Shown piece by piece: positions 57,714 through 64,000 of a DNA stretch of 64,000 bases. Below the pieces are notes generated by a model that worked only from the letters and a program-made list of their open reading frames with translations, did no database searches and was not told where the DNA came from. The DNA is from Chelativorans xinjiangensis (GTDB taxonomy: Bacteria; Pseudomonadota; Alphaproteobacteria; Rhizobiales; Rhizobiaceae). The position numbers were made by a program, and so were the translations under genes. Each line of letters opens with the position of its first letter. The first letter of the stretch is position 1. The DNA is taken from NCBI RefSeq assembly GCF_009812055.1, contig NZ_WQNH01000011.1:157635-221634 (forward strand). The letters are read 5' to 3'.

Positions 57714-57962
57714 CTATTCACGGGCCACCATATTGTAGAGCCAAGCGATCACTGCGCCGGCGATGAAGCTGTCCACGAAGGCCCAGATCGCCCCGATGAT
57801 GGCGCCGCCGATCGATGCACCATAGCCGATATAGAACGAAGTGATCGGCTCGATCATGGCCGTGCCCCAGCCGAACATCGCCGTGATGCCAAGGATGAAA
57901 ATGTAGACGGCTCCCAGAATGCCGAACGCGATGCCAAGAGCCACTGGCTGCAGCTTGTTCAT
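57714..57962 (-). CDS. Small holin-like membrane protein
   Basis: An 82-residue protein with two or three hydrophobic segments: PVALGIAFGILGAVYIFILG, then a glycine-rich YGASIGGAIIGAIWAFVDSF and IAGAVIAWLYNMVARE. Members are annotated as bacteriophage holin-like but occur in bacterial low-oxygen/stress islands without phage genes, and none are seen here. ATG 57962 has AAGGAGCAAG ahead. The FNR-type box at 58074-58087 is centred about 118 bases upstream. Confidence 0.72.
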   Translation of the reverse strand: MNKLQPVALGIAFGILGAVYIFILGITAMFGWGTAMIEPITSFYIGYGASIGGAIIGAIWAFVDSFIAGAVIAWLYNMVARE

Positions 57963-58073
57963 TGCGCTTGCTCCTTGTGCCATGCTTCGAGTCTCGTACC
58001 CAGCTAACGCACCACCCGGCGGATCGTTCACGACGCTTTGTTACAAGTATGTTGCCGTCAAAGGGTTGGTACC

Positions 58074-58087
58074 TTGACGCAGGTCAA
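58074..58087. promoter_or_regulatory. FNR/FixK box between holin-like gene and N-ATPase remnants
   Basis: TTGACGCAGGTCAA fits TTGAC-N4-GTCAA. It lies between the divergent holin-like gene (start 57962) and the atp remnants (from about 58255). Confidence 0.7.
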
Positions 58088-58127
58088 TGAGGGTCTGGAC
58101 GGCCCGCCTAAGTGTGGGGCTGTGTGA

Positions 58128-59069
<942 letters not shown>

Positions 59070-59073
<4 letters not shown>

Positions 59074-59369
59074 CGGCGGGTCCCGAAGAAGACGACCGCC
59101 ACCGCAACCGACGGCTCGACGAAGCCGTGCGGCGAAGGCGCGAGCGCCGCGAATTATGGAAGCGCGTCGGCGAGCGTTCCATCGGCCAGAACCTGGCGAT
59201 GATCGGCGCGCTCGGCTGGGTGATCGTCACGCCGACGCTGATCGGCGTCTTCGTTGGGCGCTGGCTCGACCGCATTTTCGGCTCGGGCCTGTTTTGGACC
59301 CTGGGTCTGCTCGTGGTGGGGCTCGCTGTCGGCTCCACACTCGCATGGACGAGGATGCATCAGGAATGA
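59070..59369 (+). CDS. atpQ: N-ATPase accessory membrane protein AtpQ
   Basis: A 99-residue protein with a charged N-terminal half (DRHRNRRLDEAVRRRRERRE) and two helices (LAMIGALGWVIVTPTLIGVF and LFWTLGLLVVGLAVGSTLAW), the layout of AtpQ/AtpZ-type subunits found only in N-ATPase operons. It overlaps atpC and atpR by four bases each. It is one of only two intact atp reading frames here, so it probably has no functional complex. Confidence 0.8.
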
Positions 59370-59651
59370 ACATCTCGCAGCCCGTCGCCCTTCTGCCGAT
59401 CCTTGGCTCCGGCCTTGCCGGCATCTTGTTCGGCCTCGCCTATTTCCGTGCCCTGCGCCGCACGGCAGAGGTTTCTCGTTGCAGGCCGCGGCTGGCTTGA
59501 CGCTTGCGGCCGGATGCTGATGCGCACTGCGGCAGCCGTCGCCTTCCTCGGCGTGCTCTCCTGGTTTGGCGCAGCGCCGCTGCTCGCGGGCTTTCTCGGC
59601 TTCCTCGTTGCCCGCTCCTTAGCGCTCAGATCCAAGGGGAGGACGAGCTGA
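59366..59651 (+). pseudogene. atpR: N-ATPase subunit AtpR, frameshifted
   Basis: The first frame gives MNISQPVALLPILGSGLAGI and LFGLAYFRALRRTAE, then shifts at about 59470; the rest continues in another frame as RFLVAGRGWLDACGRMLMRT and AAVAFLGVLSWFGAAPLLAG. Both halves together form a normal AtpR of about 95 residues with three helices. A single-base loss explains the break. Confidence 0.8.
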
Positions 59652-60261
59652 TGGAAGGTTCTCCGCTCGTCAGCACCGTCTGGTGCTGGTTCTGACATCA
59701 AGGCTCGTAACGCGCCGGCTCGAATTGCGCCCGGGCCGGCGGCAGGCCGCCGTCGAGGTGATCGTGGAGGGCATCGTCGGCCAGACCGGCGAGACCTTGC
59801 ACCGAGACGGCCGGTCGCTCCTGCCCCTCATCGGCACACTCTTCCTTTTCCTCATGGCGGCGAACCTTTCGGGCATCCTGCCCGGCACGCAGGCGCCGAC
59901 GGCGCGGCTGGAAACGCCCGCAGCACTGGCGCTGGTCGTCTTCCTATCGGTTCATTACTATGGCGCCAGAGCGCTGGGGCTCGGTAGCTATCTAGCCAGC
60001 TTCGCCAGGCCGAAGCTCATCATGCTACCCTTGAACGTGCTGTCGGAGATCACACGCACCTTCTCCCTCATGGTGCGCCTGTTCGGCAACGTGATGAGCG
60101 GGGAGTTCGTCATCGCGCTGGTAATCAGCCTGACCGGCCTGTTCGTGCCCATCCCCTTCATGGCGCTGGAACTGCTTCTCGGGTTCATACAGGCCTACAT
60201 CTTCACCGTTCTTGCAACTGTCTTCATCGGCGCCGCCACGGCAGGCGGCGAGGCCAGCTAA
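59651..60261 (+). pseudogene. atpB: N-type ATP synthase subunit a (atpB), N-terminally broken
   Basis: The original start MEGSPLVSTV runs into a stop after four more codons (at 59693). Similarity resumes in another frame as SRLVTRRLELRPGRRQAAVE and continues intact to 60261, including the essential arginine helix LNVLSEITRTFSLMVRLFGN and LELLLGFIQAYIFTVLATVF. About 20 residues with the first helix are missing. Confidence 0.83.
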
Positions 60262-60270
60262 GGAGCTTCC

Positions 60271-60513
60271 ATGGACCCGGTACTCATCAGCATCATCGGC
60301 GCTTTCGTTGCCGTCTCCTTCGGCGCCATCGGACTGGCCTTTGCGGAGGGCCGCTCGGTAGTCGCCGCCATGGACGCCATCGCGCGGCAAGCCGAAGCGG
60401 CGGGAACCATCTCTCGCACGCTCTTCGTCGGGCTCGCCATGATCGAGACGATGGCGATCTATTGCCTCGTCATCGCGCTCCTGCTTCTGTTCGCCAATCC
60501 CTACACCGGCTGA
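60271..60513 (+). CDS. atpE: N-type ATP synthase subunit c (atpE)
   Basis: An 80-residue hairpin proteolipid: helix one IIGAFVAVSFGAIGLAFAEG, polar loop IARQAEAAGTISRT, helix two with the ion-binding carboxylate E59 in GLAMIETMAIYCLVIALLLL. E59-T60 and Y64 resemble the E-S/T-x-x-x-Y pattern of Na+-binding rings, and E26 in helix one is a feature of N-type c subunits; ion preference cannot be settled by eye. The gene is intact with GGAG ahead, although its partners are broken. Confidence 0.87.
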   Translation: MDPVLISIIGAFVAVSFGAIGLAFAEGRSVVAAMDAIARQAEAAGTISRTLFVGLAMIETMAIYCLVIALLLLFANPYTG

Positions 60514-60515
60514 CC

Positions 60516-60690
60516 ATGCAGATCGACTGGTGGACATTGGCACTACAGATGGTGAATTTCGCCATCCTCGCCTGGCCGGTGCTGGCCATGATCGACAAGC
60601 GCCGCGCCGCCATCGACCAACGGTTTTTGAAGCCGACGAGGCGCGGGAAGCCGCCACGAGCGACCCACCCTTTGCTCCCCTTCAAGGAGA
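60516..60690 (+). pseudogene. atpF: N-type ATP synthase subunit b (atpF) remnant
   Basis: It begins MQIDWWTLALQMVNFAILAW, loses about ten residues, continues PVLAMIDKRRAAIDQ, and then shifts frame: the b-subunit-like FEADEAREAA is found in a neighbouring frame. Similarity ends near 60690, and no alpha or gamma subunit genes follow. Confidence 0.78.
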
Positions 60691-61023
60691 CTTGTGCGCG
60701 GGTAGTACTTGCGGCGACTGCGACTTGGTCATTCCGTAGATTTCGGCATCGGCGAGGAGGTGGATATGGCGCCGCCGCGAATTGGTCAGGAGGGCTTTCG
60801 GTTTCGCTCGACAACTGGTGCCGGTCGATGATCGCCTCAATGCCCTGCGGCTGACGATCCCACCTCTGACCCGTTCATCGCAGTACATCGCCGCCGGAAT
60901 CGGACGGCTGAACGGAAAGCTAAATCCGAAGCACGATCCTGCTTGATCCGCAAAGGCGGTGAGTTTGGTGACGTCCGGTCTTGAGCGAGGTGATGCCGCC
61001 AAGCACATCGGCGGACGCAGGGC
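60691..61023. other. Degenerate non-coding stretch after atpF
   Basis: About 330 bases in which atpA and atpG would be expected. No frame on either strand resembles them or any other family. Probably deletion scar. Confidence 0.5.
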
Positions 61024-61037
61024 TTGATCCAAATCAA
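61024..61037. promoter_or_regulatory. Perfect FNR/FixK box upstream of the FixL-like gene
   Basis: TTGATCCAAATCAA matches TTGAT-N4-ATCAA exactly. It is about 270 bases before the kinase start; a long leader or a different start would be needed for classical activation. Confidence 0.72.
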
Positions 61038-61302
61038 AGGTTGTTATCAACCAAAGACATAGGGTGCACCTGTCAGAGTGGTGCCTGAGACACCAAGCGC
61101 GAAAAGAGAGACGCTGGGGCTTATACACGGGTGGGGTACTTGAGATGCTGACGTCACGCGTCAACGCTAATGGCAACCGTACTGCAGGCTTGCGCCATTA
61201 CGTCCCCGGGCGATGACGTGATGCGTGTCACGGCGCAGTCGATGTGCATCGCGCGTCGTTCCGCTCAAGCCATATATCAGATGCGGCGAGCGTGAATTCA
61301 GC

Positions 61303-62535
61303 ATGCCCAAGAAAGCAACAGAACAGCGTGCCTCCGAACGAACGACTCTGAACTCGCCGCCGGATGCGAGGTTGCTCCAGGTCGTCGTTCGCAGTGCGCC
61401 GGATGCAATCGTCACGATGGATTCTGCCAGCATCATCCGCTCGTTCAATCCGGCGGCCGAGAAGTTGTTCGGATATGCCAGCGAGGAGGCTGTCGGGCAG
61501 AGCGTGAAGATCCTGATGCCGCCCCACTTTCGCGAACGCCATGACGCCTACGTTGCGGACTATCTGGCGACCGGCAAAAGACGAATCGTCGGGATCGGGC
61601 GTGTCGTCGTCGGGCAGCACAAGGACGGTTCGACATTCCCGATCGAGCTCTTCGTCAGCGAGACCACCGTGGACAGCAGCCAGATATTCATCGGCTTCAT
61701 CCGCGACCTCTCGGACTTGGACCATGAGCACCGCCGGGTACAGGAACTCCAGGCCAAGCTGTTCCACGTCAGCCGGCTGAGCGAAATGGGCCAGTTGGCC
61801 GCCGGCCTGGCACACGAGATCAACCAGCCGCTCGCGGCGATCACTAACTATGCGCTTGTAGGCCGCAACGCCGCCCGCCAACATCATAGTGAAAAAGACC
61901 TGTCCTCAGCGAGCTGTTTCGAGAAGATCGAACAACAGGCCCGGCGCGCGGCCGACATCATCCGACGGCTCAGAAGCTTCGTCGAGCGGCGGGAAATCGA
62001 GTTCGAAGACGCCGACCTATACGTCCTGATAGAGGAGGCGCTCGCACTTGCCATGGCCGGACCTGCCGGGCGTGGTGTGCGGGTCCATCTCAAGCTTCCC
62101 GACGATGCACTACGCATTCACGTCGACCGCATACAAATCCAGCAGGTTCTGGTTAATCTCGTGCGAAACGCCATAGACGCGATGGAGGGCCTATCCCGGC
62201 GGGAGGTCACAATCGGTGCTGCGTTGGACGAAGCTGCGTTTGTCCGCGTCGTGGTGTCGGACGTCGGCCGGGGATTGAGCGACCATGTAGCGAGCCGCCT
62301 GTTCGAGTCATTTGTCACGACGAAGGCGCAAGGCCTGGGCGTTGGTCTTTCCATTTCGCAAGCCATCATTGAAGCGCACGGCGGTCGGATATGGTTCACC
62401 CGCAACGCCTCGGCCGGTGTCACGTTTCACTTTACCGTGCCTCTGGTTCGCGAAACAGGTGTCGGCCCCAACTCGGATCACAATGTCCCGCGATCCAGAC
62501 AAGGCACTGATCGGCTGGCTAATCGGCACTCTTGA
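61303..62535 (+). CDS. FixL-like PAS histidine kinase without the heme-ligand histidine
   Basis: A 410-residue soluble kinase: one PAS domain (about residues 24-140), HisKA with H171 in LAAGLAHEINQPLAAI, and HATPase with VNLVRNAIDAMEG and GLGVGLSISQAIIEAHGG. The PAS domain is FixL-like (RIVGIGRVVVGQHKDGSTFP, FIGFIRDL). At the proximal heme histidine position of FixL (xHIIGxGR) it has R94 (RRIVGIGR), so heme-based O2 sensing by the known mechanism is unlikely. ATG 61303 is chosen; an in-frame GTG at 61225 is possible. The gene overlaps the receiver gene. Confidence 0.84.
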   Translation: MPKKATEQRASERTTLNSPPDARLLQVVVRSAPDAIVTMDSASIIRSFNPAAEKLFGYASEEAVGQSVKILMPPHFRERHDAYVADYLATGKRRIVGIGRVVVGQHKDGSTFPIELFVSETTVDSSQIFIGFIRDLSDLDHEHRRVQELQAKLFHVSRLSEMGQLAAGLAHEINQPLAAITNYALVGRNAARQHHSEKDLSSASCFEKIEQQARRAADIIRRLRSFVERREIEFEDADLYVLIEEALALAMAGPAGRGVRVHLKLPDDALRIHVDRIQIQQVLVNLVRNAIDAMEGLSRREVTIGAALDEAAFVRVVVSDVGRGLSDHVASRLFESFVTTKAQGLGVGLSISQAIIEAHGGRIWFTRNASAGVTFHFTVPLVRETGVGPNSDHNVPRSRQGTDRLANRHS

Positions 62536-62968
62536 TATTGATGTGGATCACGGAGTTACCCGCCCCAAAACTCCATTATGTGCTGAAGACATAACTGAGA
62601 TCGGTGCTTTGAAGCCAACCATCCTAGTCATCGAAGATGACAAAGCCGTTCGCGATTCCCTGCGAATGGTGCTGGAACTCTATGGCTATGAGGTTGACGA
62701 ATACTCCAGCGGCGAGGAGCTTCTTGCCCATGGCGTGCAGAACGATGGCGCCTGTGTGATCCTCGACGTCAACCTGCCGGGCGCGAACGGTCTCAACGTA
62801 TTGGAAAAGCTGCGCGCCATGGATAACCCTGTCCCCGCTATCGTCGTATCCGGCCGGGCCACCGAAGAGGTGCACGCCCAGGCGAAGCGGCTCAATGCTT
62901 TGGCGTTCTTCGACAAGCCGATCGATATCGACGCCTTGATAGCCGTACTTGGCTCGATCAGCAACTGA
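62483..62968 (+). CDS. Single-domain response regulator (receiver only, FixJ-like)
   Basis: A receiver domain of about 120 residues without output domain. Acidic pocket E51-D52-D53, phospho-acceptor D95 in CVILDVNLPG, conserved serine in VVSGRA and K145 in FFDKPI. The first 43 residues before LKPTILVIEDD are unlike a receiver; a TTG start at about 62608 is possible, so 62483 (which overlaps the kinase gene) is tentative. It probably receives phosphate from the adjacent kinase. A FixJ with HTH is not present. Confidence 0.78.
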   Translation: MSRDPDKALIGWLIGTLDIDVDHGVTRPKTPLCAEDITEIGALKPTILVIEDDKAVRDSLRMVLELYGYEVDEYSSGEELLAHGVQNDGACVILDVNLPGANGLNVLEKLRAMDNPVPAIVVSGRATEEVHAQAKRLNALAFFDKPIDIDALIAVLGSISN

Positions 62969-62996
62969 GGGAGGGAGCGCACCGGATGGGGCCGCT

Positions 62997-63175
62997 TCAG
63001 TGGGATGCCGGTGTTGGCAAGGTTCTGGACGCTTGCAATGACGCATTGATGCAGCGGTGGAGATTGTCGACATCCTCCGGTGGCATGATTCGGTGGCGGG
63101 CGTCATGACGGCTGTCGCGCCGGCTGCGATGCCGTATCTGAAGGCCTCTTCCACCGATTGGCCAATGGAGCTCAT
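62997..63175 (-). pseudogene. PfkB-type 6-phosphofructokinase C-terminal remnant
   Basis: On the minus strand, SVEEAFRYGIAAGATAVMTP followed by ATESCH matches the PfkB C-terminal helix (A-x-R-x-G-x-A-A-G-A-A-A-V-x-T-P). Similarity then continues in another frame as MPPEDVDNLHRCINA to a stop at 62997. Only the last roughly 50 residues remain; the sugar-binding and catalytic domain is gone. Confidence 0.75.
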
Positions 63176-63885
63176 TCGCCTGTCGCCCTTGGCCCGTGCC
63201 GATCTGCAGCTGGGTCGTCCGCCGCGATGAGGCCCAGATGATCGACGACGCCGGTGACCCCGCGCACGCCCTCGGCAACCACATTCGCCGCTTGGCGGGT
63301 TGATTCGGAATCGACGTCGCCCCAAAGGTGTGCGATGCCGCCCGAGACGATGACGCCCAGACTGACGTCACTGAGTTCATTCACCTCGCCAAGTCGGGCG
63401 AGAACGCTGCGGCGGATCGCGTCGTCGCCTCTCACCGGCGCCTCGAGCTTCGCCACGGCTATGGCGCGCAACAGATTGGCGCGGCTGACGATGCCCGCCA
63501 GCCTGCCGTTTCTCATCACGGGCAATCGCTTGACCCGCCGCTCCTCCATCAATGCGGCGATCCGGCCGACCGGCGTTTCCTCCTCGACAGTGATCACATG
63601 CTCGGTCATGAGGTCGCCGACCTTCCAGCTATGGCTCCTGATGTAGTCGCGCGCCTGCTGCCGGACCCGGTCCGGCGAACGGATGGCACCGACAAGTCCG
63701 GCGCTGCCAAGCTCTACCCTCCGCAACAGATCCCCTTCGGTGACGATGCCGACGAGACGCCCCTCGTCGTCGGTCACCGGCAGGCCGCTGATGCCATGGT
63801 CGAGCATGATCTGGGCGGCATGTCTGACGCTGTGGTGGGGAGTGACCGTCACGACGCGGGTCGTCATGATGTCCTTGGCTTTCAT
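63172..63885 (-). CDS. CBS-domain pair plus BON domain protein
   Basis: A 237-residue cytosolic protein: two CBS repeats (MKAKDIMTTRVVTVTPHHSV to about residue 60, and VGDLMTEHVITVEEETPVGR to about 145) and a C-terminal BON domain (DDAIRRSVLARLGE, VSLGVIVSGGIAHLWGDVDS). CBS pairs sense adenosyl nucleotides, suiting an energy-stress regulon; such proteins are common near FNR-controlled genes. Its start has an imperfect FNR box 70 bases upstream, and the stop overlaps pfkB debris. Confidence 0.87.
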   Translation of the reverse strand: MKAKDIMTTRVVTVTPHHSVRHAAQIMLDHGISGLPVTDDEGRLVGIVTEGDLLRRVELGSAGLVGAIRSPDRVRQQARDYIRSHSWKVGDLMTEHVITVEEETPVGRIAALMEERRVKRLPVMRNGRLAGIVSRANLLRAIAVAKLEAPVRGDDAIRRSVLARLGEVNELSDVSLGVIVSGGIAHLWGDVDSESTRQAANVVAEGVRGVTGVVDHLGLIAADDPAADRHGPRATGE

Positions 63886-63948
63886 GGTGCCGCTCCCGGC
63901 CTTCGTTCAGTCTCAGGTACAGGAAAGGCAGCTTCCTTCCGCGCCGCC

Positions 63949-63962
63949 TTGATCTGTCTCAA
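63949..63962. promoter_or_regulatory. Near-consensus FNR/FixK box upstream of the CBS-BON gene
   Basis: TTGATCTGTCTCAA differs by one position from TTGAT-N4-ATCAA. Centre about 70 bases upstream of the CBS start at 63885. Confidence 0.6.
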
Positions 63963-64000
63963 TGGGTAGCCGGGAAGCGCGGGTCCGTATTCGTCACATC

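Noticed and set aside
57714..57962. Holin-like gene as evidence of a prophage
   Set aside because: No capsid, tail, terminase, lysozyme or integrase genes are nearby; the family also occurs in bacterial stress islands.
60682..61176. 165-codon minus-strand frame between atpF debris and the FixL-like gene
   Set aside because: No motif or family similarity, overlaps the FNR box region, and looks random in composition.

Overview
The window reads as a GC-rich alphaproteobacterial chromosome or large replicon, most likely order Hyphomicrobiales (Rhizobiales), Phyllobacteriaceae-like (Mesorhizobium, Nitratireductor, Chelativorans type). Reasons: a chvE-gguABC locus next to a gbpR-type LysR gene, Agrobacterium-type uronate oxidation genes (udh, gci, gli, kdgD), a Sinorhizobium-like cuxR/uxs/uxe polysaccharide locus, FixL-like signalling and dispersed palindromic intergenic repeats. 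No rRNA, tRNA, CRISPR array or intact insertion sequence was recognised. Family assignments come from reading the translated sequences; no database search was run.

Layout. 1-74: start of a Phd/YefM antitoxin cut by the window edge. 0.2-12.3 kb: GbpR-like regulator, ChvE-GguAB sugar ABC importer, then enzymes for oxidative (non-phosphorylating) L-arabinose and D-galactose breakdown (GguC/AraD1, arabinonate dehydratase fused in frame to arabinose/galactose 1-dehydrogenase, 2-oxoglutarate semialdehyde dehydrogenase, DgoK, DgoA). 12.5-19.7 kb: LacI-regulated ABC importer plus a GH63-type glycosidase resembling glucosylglycerate hydrolase. 20.0-36.2 kb: a pectin/uronate super-locus: Gli-Gci-KdgD, a GntR regulator, a TRAP importer with Udh, KduI, KduD, an AraC regulator and a Tog-type oligogalacturonide ABC importer with a GH105 unsaturated-uronyl hydrolase. 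Galacturonate carbon leaves this route as 2-oxoglutarate semialdehyde, which the dehydrogenase at 9194-10720 can oxidise, so the sugar blocks are metabolically linked.

36.3-49.4 kb: a glycine-zipper protein, a divergent MerR/MFS pair, a NarL-type regulator with a degenerate receiver, a small lipoprotein, and a polysaccharide cluster on the minus strand (UDP-xylose synthase, UDP-xylose 4-epimerase, membrane GT2 synthase, UDP-glucose dehydrogenase, two DUF995 proteins around a GH26-like glycanase) with a divergent AraC regulator. The order matches the c-di-GMP/CuxR-controlled arabinose-containing polysaccharide locus of Sinorhizobium meliloti, and the regulator carries a PilZ-like RxxxR motif ahead of its cupin domain.

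49.8-64.0 kb: a MacAB-like export operon, then a stretch typical of microaerobic/energy-stress regulons (host-attachment-type protein, phasin, holin-like protein, N-type ATP synthase, FixL-like kinase and receiver, CBS-BON protein). Four exact FNR/FixK boxes and one near match stand in front of the intact genes, while many genes between them are debris: ldhA, pps, glk, ftsH, pfkB, a truncated ZIP transporter, and an N-ATPase operon with a gutted beta subunit, several frameshifts and no alpha or gamma genes. An anaerobic/energy regulon seems to be decaying while its regulatory sites and some stress genes persist.

Three families of palindromic intergenic repeats (A about 190 bp, B about 110 bp, C about 120 bp) punctuate the first 30 kb, mostly at transcription-unit boundaries and behind solute-binding-protein genes.
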